NCBI RefSeq assembly: GCF_029338555.1
Contig: NZ_CP119989.1
Span: forward strand, 2,852,001-2,916,000
Length of the DNA: 64,000 nucleotides
Direction of reading: 5' to 3'
Source of the DNA: Halobaculum marinum
GTDB taxonomy: Archaea > Halobacteriota > Halobacteria > Halobacteriales > Haloferacaceae
Numbering within the stretch: position 1 is the first letter of the stretch; each line of letters begins with the position of its first letter. Positions 1-7,413 of this stretch are shown here, one piece after another. A program made the translations under genes and the position numbers. The notes under the pieces were generated by a model. The model made no database searches. It was not told where the DNA came from and was given only the letters and a program-made list of their open reading frames with translations.

Positions 1-41
1 CGGACCGCAGGCTGTTTCAGCCGCCGTCCGATCGGTCGACT

Positions 42-1319
42 GTGCGCCCTCCATCGGTTCCACGCTCTGGACTCCTCGCGGTCCTCGCGTCGACGCTCGT
101 CACACCCGTCGGCGTGCTCGCGCTCGGCTGGTCGACGACGGTGTTGCTCGGCGTGTTCGTCGTCGAGGTGATCGCCGTCGTCTGGTGGTCGGTCGCGAAG
201 ATCCCGTTCGCCGCGAAGCGACCGAACGCCGCCGTCGACGACGACCGGCTGTTCGGCCCGTTCCAGGCGAAACGCGGCGAGATCGACCTCCCCGGACCGC
301 TCCCGCCCGTGTACCCGCGGAACCTCCCGACGCTGGTCGTGGTCGTCTGTTTCCTCGCGCCGCTGGAGACGATGGTGGCGCTGGCGGTGTTCGGCGTCGC
401 CGCGCCGCCGGCCACCGAGGCGGCGGCCGGACAGTTGGCGGTCGGTGGGCTGGCGGTCGTCGTCGGGCGCGGGTACGAGACGTGGCGCGACTACTTCCAC
501 GACGGCGGGTATCGCGACCACTCGGCGCGATCGGTGTTGATCCTCCCACTCGTCCACCTGCTGGGCGTCGGCGCCTTGTTGTTCCTCGCCGCGCTGGTAG
601 ACGGGTCGGGCGTCGCGGGTGACGTCGTGCTCTGGGCGATGATCGTCGGGAAGCTCGCGTTCGACGTCCGGTCGCTCCAGGTCGAGCGCGACCCCGACGA
701 CCACGGCTGGCTGTACCGCGTGTTCGGCAGCGAGGCGACCGAAATCGAGCCAGAGCCGGTCGCCGTCCCCGACGACGACCCCACCGTCACCGCCCGCCCG
801 CCACGGCTGGTCGGCGTCGTCGACGCCGTCGCCCGCGGCGTGACGTACTCGCTGTCGAGTGCCGCCCTCGCTGCGTGGGTGCTCGCCGCCGTGTTGGTCG
901 GTGTCGGCGCCGCGTCGCTCGCAGTGTGGCCGCTGCTCGCGGCGGTTGGGGTCGGCGCGTTCCGCACACTCGGTCGTTACCTCGCGTACGGGAGCGTCGA
1001 GTACCGCGTGTACGACGACGTCCTCGTGGTGTATGACCGACTGATCGGCGAGCCACAGGCCCGCGTAGAGCGTACCGGCGTCACCGACGCCGCGGTCGTG
1101 CGCGACCCGCTAGACCGGCTGTTCGGAACGCACACGCTGACGATCGCCGGGGCCGACGACGGCGACGAGCGCCCGCCGCGGTCGAGCCTGCTCCCGGCGG
1201 ATCCCGACGCGGTCACCGACGACGCCGCGAACGCGAATCGCTCCGTGCGAGTGGCCCACGTCATCGAGCCCACGGCGCTCGCGGGCGCGCTCGGGGTGTC
1301 GTGGCTCCTGGAGCGGTGA
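42..1319 (+). CDS. DUF6498-type multi-pass membrane protein with C-terminal PH-like domain
   Basis: A 425-residue membrane protein starting at a GTG. The N-terminal half (about residues 8-235) has six or so hydrophobic helices and opens with a short helix pair (LVTPVGVLALGW) typical of the haloarchaeal DUF6498 family. After an acidic linker there are two more helices (about 265-305), then a soluble stretch (about 310-400, YGSVEYRVYDD to LFGTHTLTI) that looks like a bacterial PH-like DUF304/bPH domain. The job is unknown; membrane location is clear. The gene stands alone, convergent with the halorhodopsin gene. The family name is from memory of sequence style and is moderately sure. Confidence 0.75.
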   Translation: MRPPSVPRSGLLAVLASTLVTPVGVLALGWSTTVLLGVFVVEVIAVVWWSVAKIPFAAKRPNAAVDDDRLFGPFQAKRGEIDLPGPLPPVYPRNLPTLVVVVCFLAPLETMVALAVFGVAAPPATEAAAGQLAVGGLAVVVGRGYETWRDYFHDGGYRDHSARSVLILPLVHLLGVGALLFLAALVDGSGVAGDVVLWAMIVGKLAFDVRSLQVERDPDDHGWLYRVFGSEATEIEPEPVAVPDDDPTVTARPPRLVGVVDAVARGVTYSLSSAALAAWVLAAVLVGVGAASLAVWPLLAAVGVGAFRTLGRYLAYGSVEYRVYDDVLVVYDRLIGEPQARVERTGVTDAAVVRDPLDRLFGTHTLTIAGADDGDERPPRSSLLPADPDAVTDDAANANRSVRVAHVIEPTALAGALGVSWLLER

Positions 1320-1361
1320 GTCGCGGACGGCGGGGCGGACCTGCCGACCCGGGTCGGAGGC

Positions 1362-2195
1362 TCAGTCAGCGGCGGGCGACGCGCCGCCGGTGGACTCGCC
1401 GGCGGCGGCGACGGTCCCCTCGTTGTCGGCGACCCACCGGAGCAGGAGGTACGCAAACACGTACTTCGCGACCACGTCGAGCCCGGAGTACGCCCACGAG
1501 GTAACGCCGACCGACTGCACCAGCGCGAGGCCCTCGACGCCGAGCGCCCACACGATCGGGTAGCCGAGCCAGAGGACGACCGTGAGCGCGCGGAGCGTGT
1601 CGAATATCTCGCCGGCCCCGGCAGCCGTCGCGGCGTCGGCCCACTCGGTGAGCAGTGCGTACAGCACGACCGCGAAGAACGCACAGCTGATCAGGTAGAA
1701 CACCCACCGGAGGAGGTACGAGGAGGTGATCAGCGCCGCCGCCAGCCCCGTGACGCACATCGCGATGTCGGCGACAATGACGGTGAACAGGCTCCCTCGG
1801 TCGACATCGGCGAGCAACCCGAGCGCGAGGAGGATCATCGGCGTCGACAGCGCCCACGTGAGGTACCGTCCCCACTGGCTGAGCACCTCCTGTCCGCCGA
1901 GCGGGTGGCCCGCGGGCATCTCGATCAGGCCGACGGTCAGCCCTGAGACCAGCGCCGTGTAACTCGACAACGAGATCAGCGGGATCATGAGCGTCGCCGC
2001 CCAGATGAGCTTCGCCCGCGGCGTCGACACGCCCCGCGCCAGATACACGAACAGCAGTGTCGACAACCCCGCGAGCGCGATGTTCACCCACAGTGACGAA
2101 CTGAGGAGCGCGTCGTTCTGGATCTGGGAGAAGACATCCGATTGACTCACCTGGAGGAGGGTCGCTCCGGGTGCCGTACTGAGTCCGAGTTGCAT
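1362..2195 (-). CDS. hop: Halorhodopsin, light-driven inward chloride pump
   Basis: A seven-helix microbial rhodopsin of 277 residues. The retinal Schiff-base lysine is K244 (LDVVAKYVFAY). The helix C pump motif is Thr113-Ser117-Ala124, in the places of Asp85, Thr89 and Asp96 of bacteriorhodopsin; this TSA pattern marks chloride pumps and rules out a proton pump. R110 is the conserved helix C arginine. The protein imports chloride across the cell membrane on illumination, helping osmotic balance. The ATG lies about 28 bases after a TATA-like element (2219-2227), so the transcript is probably leaderless. No opsin-related carotenoid gene is beside it. Confidence 0.97.
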   Translation of the reverse strand: MQLGLSTAPGATLLQVSQSDVFSQIQNDALLSSSLWVNIALAGLSTLLFVYLARGVSTPRAKLIWAATLMIPLISLSSYTALVSGLTVGLIEMPAGHPLGGQEVLSQWGRYLTWALSTPMILLALGLLADVDRGSLFTVIVADIAMCVTGLAAALITSSYLLRWVFYLISCAFFAVVLYALLTEWADAATAAGAGEIFDTLRALTVVLWLGYPIVWALGVEGLALVQSVGVTSWAYSGLDVVAKYVFAYLLLRWVADNEGTVAAAGESTGGASPAAD

Positions 2196-2216
2196 CGGAT
2201 CGTCCTACGGGCCGAA

Positions 2217-2232
2217 TTGTTATGAAACTAAC
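2217..2232 (-). promoter_or_regulatory. Likely halorhodopsin promoter with GTTA-N6-TAAC inverted repeat
   Basis: Read on the minus strand, TTTCATAAC sits 24-32 bases before the halorhodopsin ATG, the distance expected for an archaeal TATA box with a leaderless start. The element is flanked by GTTA and TAAC, giving an imperfect inverted repeat at 2219-2232. No copy of the classic bacterio-opsin upstream activator sequence was recognised by eye. Confidence 0.45.
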
Positions 2233-2277
2233 AAGACTCCGTGTCGTCGTGGTGCCAGCAGACGGTCGAAAACGGGG

Positions 2278-2577
2278 CTACCGCATCGAGACGACCGTGA
2301 GGAACACCAGCGCGACGAACTGGAGCGCGCGCATCGCCAGCACCGTCGACTGCGCGAGCGTCGATCCGGCGTACAGCATCCCCATGTCGAAGAAGAAGAA
2401 CAGCGCGACGAGGTTCTCGACGAGCAACACGAGCGCGAAGCCGATCAACCCGAGCGTCAGCGGGGTGCGGAAGGTGAGGTAGTTGCGCCCCCAGACGGCC
2501 AGCAAGGCCACGAGGAGGACGACGTTCAGCGCCGAGAGGGCGCTCGCGACGGTCAACAGGTCGGTCATCTGGGCCAT
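2278..2577 (-). CDS. Small three-helix membrane protein, DUF7521-like
   Basis: A 99-residue protein that is almost wholly hydrophobic, with three predicted membrane helices (about 10-30, 38-66 and 73-96). The middle helix carries a buried glutamate (E54). The ATG at 2577 lies 7 bases after the stop of the upstream winged-helix gene, so the two are co-transcribed. Small membrane proteins beside ArsR-like regulators are a haloarchaeal arrangement I associate with the DUF7521 family. Function unknown. Two relatives in the same context lie at 40746-41296. Confidence 0.75.
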   Translation of the reverse strand: MAQMTDLLTVASALSALNVVLLVALLAVWGRNYLTFRTPLTLGLIGFALVLLVENLVALFFFFDMGMLYAGSTLAQSTVLAMRALQFVALVFLTVVSMR

Positions 2578-2584
2578 TGTGTGG

Positions 2585-2902
2585 TCACTCGGTGGTGTCG
2601 TGGGTGTCGGCGTCGGTCGGCTCGCGCGGTTCGATCCGGTCGGTGATGCGCTCGAACGCCTCGCGGTGGCGCTCGAAGCGGTCGGTGAGGAAGTACAGTT
2701 TCCCGTAGTCGTCGCCGCCGGGTTCGACGACGTCGTGGTCGACGAGCATGTCGAGGTGGTGTCGGACGGTGTTGTAGTCCACGTCCAACTCGGCGGCGAG
2801 GCGGTTGGCGTTGCGCGGCTGCTCGTCGAGCAACCGGATGATCCGGGCACGGTTGGCGCCGCCGCGCGTGCCGGTCAACAGGTACCACAACGCCTTCTCC
2901 AT
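2585..2902 (-). CDS. ArsR-type winged-helix transcriptional regulator
   Basis: A 105-residue protein whose residues 1-75 form a typical winged helix: GGANRARIIRLLDEQPR leads to the recognition segment (LAAELDVDYNTVRHHLDML) and a wing around YGKLYFLTD. The acidic tail is probably a dimerisation or flexible end. No metal-binding cysteines are visible, so a metal sensor is unlikely. It is followed closely by the small membrane protein at 2278-2577 and lies 90 bases after the molybdopterin oxidoreductase gene on the same strand. The recurrence of this trio at 40.4-42.5 kb suggests that it controls that set or is controlled with it. Confidence 0.85.
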   Translation of the reverse strand: MEKALWYLLTGTRGGANRARIIRLLDEQPRNANRLAAELDVDYNTVRHHLDMLVDHDVVEPGGDDYGKLYFLTDRFERHREAFERITDRIEPREPTDADTHDTTE

Positions 2903-2992
2903 CCTGACTCTGGGAATATCTCGGTGGGAGTGTCGTAAATCGTTCGCCGTCGCGACGGCGAAAACCCGCCGCCAGTGTCGGGGTCGCGCCGG

Positions 2993-4504
2993 TCACGCGC
3001 CGACCGTCCGCGACACCCAGCCGGACGGCCCGTTGGGGAAGGCGCGCCGCTCGTCTTCGGGCTGCAAGGTCCCAGTGCCGTCGGTCGCACGGACGACTAC
3101 CTCGTGTTGCGTACCGGGCGAGTCGTACCGGTACACCCACTGGCGCCACACGTCGTCGCCGGGGAGCGGTTCCGACAGGTCGGCGTCGGTCCACGTGTCG
3201 CCGCCGTCGGTCGACACCTCGACGCGCTCGATGCCGCGGGTGCCGGCGTAGGCGTGGCCGCCGACCTCGATCCGCCCGTCGTCGAGGCGGTTCACCGCGT
3301 GGAGTTTCGCGACCGTGTTGACGGGTCCGGTGCCGTGCCAGCCGCGCTCCTCCCAGTACCCCTCCATCTCCTCGTCGAGGATCTCGATCTCGGTGAGCCA
3401 CTTCACGTTGATCTCCCCCCAGTGCCCCGGAATCAGCGCCCTGACGGGCGCACCGTGGCCACGTGGGAGGTCGGCGCCGTTCATCCCCCACGCGAGGAAG
3501 CCGTTGCGGAGGGCCGACACGGAGAACTCCTCGTAGAAGCCGTCGGCGGCGCGCAGCATCACGTAATCGCCCTGCAGGCCCGCGTCTTCGAGGATCTGCA
3601 TCAGCGGGGTGCCCGTCCAGAGGGCGTTGTCCATCTTCATCCCGTTGAGCGACTCCCCGACACAGCGGAGCGTGTTGAAGCGGTGCTCGGTCGGCATCGA
3701 CGTGAGGTCGTCGTAGCTGTACTCGCCGGCGTTCTCCACGGCGCCAGTGACCGAGAGCGTCCACTCGTCACGGTCGGGGTCGGGGTCGACCTGGTTGATG
3801 TCGACCTCGTAGAACCGCTCGCTGACGAGCGGTTCGATGCCCTCGACGGCGAGCGAGCGCTCGCGCGCCAGGTCGAGCAAGCGACCCACCTCGGAGTCAG
3901 CGGGGACCGTGGTCGTGCCGTCGCCAGCGGAGACCGTCCGCCTCGTGCCGATGACGCCGCCCGCCAGCGCGAGGCCGACCGCCGCCGCGATGCTGCCGAG
4001 GGCCGTCCGGCGAGCGGCGGCGTCGGGAGACTCGCCGCGGCCGGCGAGGGCGGCGAGCGTCAGCGGGACCGCGGCGCCGACGGTGGCGCCGACCGCGGAG
4101 GTCGCGTCGCCAGCGAGGCCGACTGCGAGGACGAGGACCGCCACCAGCGCCAGCACCGACCCGGCGACCGTGGCGTCGAGTCGGTCGCCGTCGGCGGCGG
4201 TCGCCGCGCGGCGGACCGCCCAGACGACGACCCCGAACAGGAGGGCGGTGAGGGTGAGCGCCAGCAGGAACGCGATGCTGTCGCCGACGTCGCCGAGCAG
4301 GAGGATGGAGTACCGGACGACGACGTCCGGCGTCACGGCGACGACGAGTCGCGCGACCGGCGCGGCGACGAACGCCGGGAGGCGCCCGACCGCCGCGAAC
4401 GACCCGGCGACCGCACCGACGCCCGCCGCCAGCGCGACGAGCAGCGCCGGGCCGTACTCTCGGGCGGCGTCGACCGCCGCCGCGGTGCGTGGGGTGTGGT
4501 CCAT
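2993..4504 (-). CDS. Membrane-anchored molybdopterin oxidoreductase, sulfite oxidase family
   Basis: A 503-residue protein. Residues 15-155 hold about four membrane helices. A twin-arginine-like segment follows (RRTALGSIAAAVGLALAGG, about 165-184). From about 235 to 395 comes a sulfite oxidase-type molybdopterin domain with the molybdenum-ligating cysteine C281 in NTLRCVGESLNG and the family signature RGHGAPVRALIPGHWG. Residues 400-500 look like the Ig-like Mo-dimerisation domain. The Mo domain should lie on the outer face. The substrate is unknown (sulfite, other S- or N-oxides). The ATG at 4504 was chosen because the upstream extension reads into the spacer. The winged-helix regulator and small membrane protein follow it. 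Confidence 0.88.
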   Translation of the reverse strand: MDHTPRTAAAVDAAREYGPALLVALAAGVGAVAGSFAAVGRLPAFVAAPVARLVVAVTPDVVVRYSILLLGDVGDSIAFLLALTLTALLFGVVVWAVRRAATAADGDRLDATVAGSVLALVAVLVLAVGLAGDATSAVGATVGAAVPLTLAALAGRGESPDAAARRTALGSIAAAVGLALAGGVIGTRRTVSAGDGTTTVPADSEVGRLLDLARERSLAVEGIEPLVSERFYEVDINQVDPDPDRDEWTLSVTGAVENAGEYSYDDLTSMPTEHRFNTLRCVGESLNGMKMDNALWTGTPLMQILEDAGLQGDYVMLRAADGFYEEFSVSALRNGFLAWGMNGADLPRGHGAPVRALIPGHWGEINVKWLTEIEILDEEMEGYWEERGWHGTGPVNTVAKLHAVNRLDDGRIEVGGHAYAGTRGIERVEVSTDGGDTWTDADLSEPLPGDDVWRQWVYRYDSPGTQHEVVVRATDGTGTLQPEDERRAFPNGPSGWVSRTVGA

Positions 4505-5060
4505 ACCAGAGCGGACGGCGGGTGGAGGGATAGCGGTTTTTCGAGATCCGTTCGGTGTCCGGGCGAACTCCGTGCAAACTCCGTTCAAAATCGGTGCCGT
4601 CGGGCGGTTTTTGTGCCGAGCGTGGCGTCGGCTCGCTCAGTTCCCGAAGTTGTACGTCGTGACCTGTCCGTCGACGCCGATCTGGAGGTTGTCGACGTGC
4701 ATCGTCGCTGGCCCCCAGCCGGAGCCGACGCCCACGCCGAAGCCGAATCGGATCGTCGCGTCGGGGTACAGTTCGAGCAGGCGCGTCCAGGTGACGGGCT
4801 GGGAGATGCTGCCCTCGCCCAGCGGGGCTGTGCCGGGGCCGGCAACGAACGACGCGGCCGCGCTCTCGGCCTGCGCGACCTGGTAGAACACGGGCGTGTC
4901 GCCGGGTGATATCTCGGGGCGCGCTCCGTGAGAACGTGGACTATCGACCCCGAGGGCGACGGTGACCCGTCGGGCGTGGCCGTGAGATGTCACTGCCGAG
5001 ATCACCTCAACCAGCAATAAATTCTACCCCAGATGATGTAGCTATTCCGACGGTACCCGT
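4505..5060. other. Spacer with decayed sequence upstream of the glycan operon
   Basis: About 600 bases without an intact recognised gene. The part nearest 4505 holds the start region of the molybdopterin oxidoreductase. The middle (about 4637-4950) holds the likely gene remnant described separately. From about 5015 to 5100 the base composition drops sharply to A/T-rich, unlike the neighbours, and includes the promoter of the secreted protein. Confidence 0.5.
4637..5017 (-). pseudogene. Probable 3' remnant of a secreted beta-sandwich protein gene
   Basis: An open frame of 126 codons whose last 90 residues (from about GDTPVFYQVAQAE to the terminal TTYNFGN) read like the C-terminal end of an extracellular beta-rich domain (FGFGVGVGSGWGPATMHVDN). 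The first 35 residues look like non-coding drift and there is no signal peptide. The 5' end of such a gene appears to be missing, replaced by the A/T-rich stretch at 5018-5075. It may be a decayed gene or a short orphan protein. Confidence 0.4.
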
Positions 5061-5073
5061 GTAATTTAATTAC
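5061..5073 (+). promoter_or_regulatory. Palindromic A/T-rich promoter element of the glycan operon
   Basis: GTAATT-T-AATTAC is a perfect 6-bp inverted repeat around one base, in an A/T-rich island within a G/C-rich genome. It lies 40-52 bases before the ATG at 5113, so it could be the TATA box with a leader of some 20 bases, or an operator overlapping it. Confidence 0.5.
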
Positions 5074-5112
5074 CCCGTTTTCGTAGACCCACTCGCAACC
5101 GAGTACAGATAC

Positions 5113-6057
5113 ATGGGGGGGAGCACACAGCAGCGCAGACAGCGACTGCTAACGGCAGTAGTGGTATCAATACTGATAACATCGGTCGTCGCCTTCGCAG
5201 GCACCTCTGCGGCGGTGCGGACGACCGTCGACGGCCCCGATCAGGTGACGAAAGGCGACAGGGTCGAGTTCACGTCGACGGCCGACGTCCGCGACGACGA
5301 GCGCGTCCCGGTCGAGAGCCTCACGCTGACGATTCGGCCCGAAGACTCGCCGGACGAGGAGGTTCGCGTGACGGTCGCGCCGAACGGCACCGTCTTGTCC
5401 ATCTCGCCGTCGACCGGCGTGGTCGGCCAAGGCGAGATCCGTATCGAACAGCTTCGTCGGTCGCTCGACGTCGCCGTCTCCGGCACCGACGGCGCGTACG
5501 GCTACGGTTACGGCTACCAGGGCGGCATCGACGAGCGCGCCGGCGAGAACGGTTCCGACGCCACAGTCGGCTACGGCTACGGCTACGGCGACACGTCGAT
5601 CACTGTCGAGGCCGCCTTCAGTTCCAAGGCGCTGAAGCACGGGAACTACGAGGCCTTCCTCACGGTGAACACCGGCGACGAGCGCGACCAGTTCCGCTCG
5701 AACGTCGAGTCGTTCGAGGTCCTGGTCCCCGGGAACGGCTCGCCGCCGGACAACGGCGAGGGTCCCGACAACCGACCCGGTGACGACGTGAACGAGGCGT
5801 CTGACGACTCCGAGGACGACGACTCTGACGAGGTCGACTCTGACGATGAGGACTCCGAGGGAGACGACTCTGACGAGTCCGAATCCGAGGACGACGACGC
5901 CGAGGAGCACGAGTCCGACGAGGACGACGCCGACGCCGAGGACGACGACCGCGGCGAGGGGAACGGACCACCCGAGAACCCCGGAGCCGGCAACGGCCCG
6001 CCCGCGCACGCGAACGGCAACGGACCGCCCTCCGACGTCCCGCGAGGCGGACGCTAG
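5113..6057 (+). CDS. Secreted protein with Tyr-Gly repeats and an acidic Asp/Ser/Glu tail
   Basis: A 314-residue exported protein. Residues 10-34 are a Sec-type signal peptide (VVVSILITSVVAFAGTSAA). Residues 35-205 form a beta-rich domain (LTLTIRP, VEAAFSSKALKHGNYEAFL) interrupted by two tyrosine-glycine repeats (AYGYGYGYQGG and VGYGYGYGD). Residues 225-280 are a run of Asp, Ser and Glu, and the end repeats the motif GNGPP three times. There is no C-terminal membrane helix or PGF motif, so it is released or held by other proteins. It is the first gene of the surface-glycan operon, 15 bases before the flippase, suggesting a role at the cell surface. No family recognised. Confidence 0.8.
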   Translation: MGGSTQQRRQRLLTAVVVSILITSVVAFAGTSAAVRTTVDGPDQVTKGDRVEFTSTADVRDDERVPVESLTLTIRPEDSPDEEVRVTVAPNGTVLSISPSTGVVGQGEIRIEQLRRSLDVAVSGTDGAYGYGYGYQGGIDERAGENGSDATVGYGYGYGDTSITVEAAFSSKALKHGNYEAFLTVNTGDERDQFRSNVESFEVLVPGNGSPPDNGEGPDNRPGDDVNEASDDSEDDDSDEVDSDDEDSEGDDSDESESEDDDAEEHESDEDDADAEDDDRGEGNGPPENPGAGNGPPAHANGNGPPSDVPRGGR

Positions 6058-6072
6058 CTGACGGGAGCCACC

Positions 6073-7413
6073 ATGACAGACCAAAATACGCTCCCGTTCC
6101 AGCGACTGCTCCGTCGATTCGCACGCGCCGTCCGGGCCGTCGGCACCGACGACCTCGTCCACCACGGCGGAGTGATGGCCGCGGCGACCGTCGTCGCCGG
6201 CGGCTTCAACTACGGCTACCAGGTGTTCGTCGGCAGGTACCTCGGCGCCGAGGCGTACGGCGCCTTCGGCGCGCTGTTCGCGCTGTTCTACCTGCTGCAC
6301 GTCGTCGGTCGCGGCGTCAGGTTCAGCGCCTCGCGGTTCGCCGCCGAACTCGATGGACCCGACGAGCGCGCCGCGTTCTACCGCGGCTTCCTGCTGCGCT
6401 CGGTCGCCCTCGGCGTCGGCGGCACCGTCCTGCTCGTCGCCGCCAGCCCCGCCATCGCGGGGTTCCTGGGCCTCGACTCCGCGGCGCCGGTGACGGTCGT
6501 CGCCGCCGCCATCGGCGTCGAACTCGTCCTCACCGCCAACCAGGGCACCTTGCAGGGGCTCCAGCGGTTCGGCGCCCTCGGCGTCTTCAAAGTCGCGCAG
6601 GCGGCCGTGAAACTCGCGCTCGGCGTCGCGCTCGTGCTCGCCGGCTTCCGGCTGTACGGCGCCTTCGCCGCCGTCGTGCTCGGCTCGGCGGTTGTCCTCG
6701 TCGCCTCGACGGCGTACCTGCTGCGCGAGTTGGGGACGGCCTCGGCGGCGCAGACGGCGTTCCGCTACCGCCGGGCGTACCGCTACGTCGTCCCAGCGGC
6801 CATCGCCGGCTTCTGTCTCACCGTGCCGGCCAACGCCGACGTGGTCGTGGTGAAGCACTTCTTCCCGGCGGTCGACGCCGGCCACTACGCGGCTGCCTCG
6901 GTGCTCGGGAAGGTGCTGTTGTTCCTGCCGATGGGCATCTCGACGGCGCTGTTCCCGAAGGTGACCGCCGACCACGCCGCCGCCCGAAGCGAGCGGCTCC
7001 ACGCGCTGTTCGACCGCGCGCTCGGGTACGCGGCGCTCGTCGCCGCCGCGGGCGCCGTCGGCTTCTGGCTCGTCGCCGAGGAACTGCTCTTGCTCGCGTA
7101 CGGCCCCGAGTTCGTCGCCGCCGCGCCGCTGGTCCGCTGGTACGGCCTCGCCATCTCGGCGGTCGTGCTCGCGGTCGTCGTGCTCAACTTCGAGTTGGCG
7201 CGCGACCGGACCGGCTACGTCTACCTGTTCGCGCTGGGTTCGGTCGCCGAACTCGCGCTGATCTGGACGGTCCACGACACGCTGATCCAGGTCGCCCAGC
7301 TGGTGCTCGTCGCCAACGCGGCGCTGTTCCTCGCCGGCTTGGCGACGGTGAAACTCGACCTCGACCTGCACCCGACCCGCCTCACGAACGCCCTCTCGAC
7401 CTCGAACGAATGA
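6073..7413 (+). CDS. Polysaccharide/oligosaccharide flippase, Wzx (PST/MOP) family
   Basis: A 446-residue protein with about 12-14 membrane helices spread over the whole length and the usual N-terminal block of this superfamily (VAGGFNYGYQVFVGRYLGAEAYGAFGA is at about residues 42-68). It should move a lipid-linked glycan from the inner to the outer face of the cell membrane. The stop overlaps the start of the following glycosyltransferase by four bases, showing translational coupling. It is similar in type to the archaeal AglR-like flippases, but the exact lipid-linked substrate cannot be told. Confidence 0.88.
   Translation: MTDQNTLPFQRLLRRFARAVRAVGTDDLVHHGGVMAAATVVAGGFNYGYQVFVGRYLGAEAYGAFGALFALFYLLHVVGRGVRFSASRFAAELDGPDERAAFYRGFLLRSVALGVGGTVLLVAASPAIAGFLGLDSAAPVTVVAAAIGVELVLTANQGTLQGLQRFGALGVFKVAQAAVKLALGVALVLAGFRLYGAFAAVVLGSAVVLVASTAYLLRELGTASAAQTAFRYRRAYRYVVPAAIAGFCLTVPANADVVVVKHFFPAVDAGHYAAASVLGKVLLFLPMGISTALFPKVTADHAAARSERLHALFDRALGYAALVAAAGAVGFWLVAEELLLLAYGPEFVAAAPLVRWYGLAISAVVLAVVVLNFELARDRTGYVYLFALGSVAELALIWTVHDTLIQVAQLVLVANAALFLAGLATVKLDLDLHPTRLTNALSTSNE

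Noticed and set aside
2975-4909. A 644-codon plus-strand frame opposite the molybdopterin oxidoreductase
   Set aside because: The opposite strand encodes a protein with a complete Mo-binding motif; this frame is its mirror.
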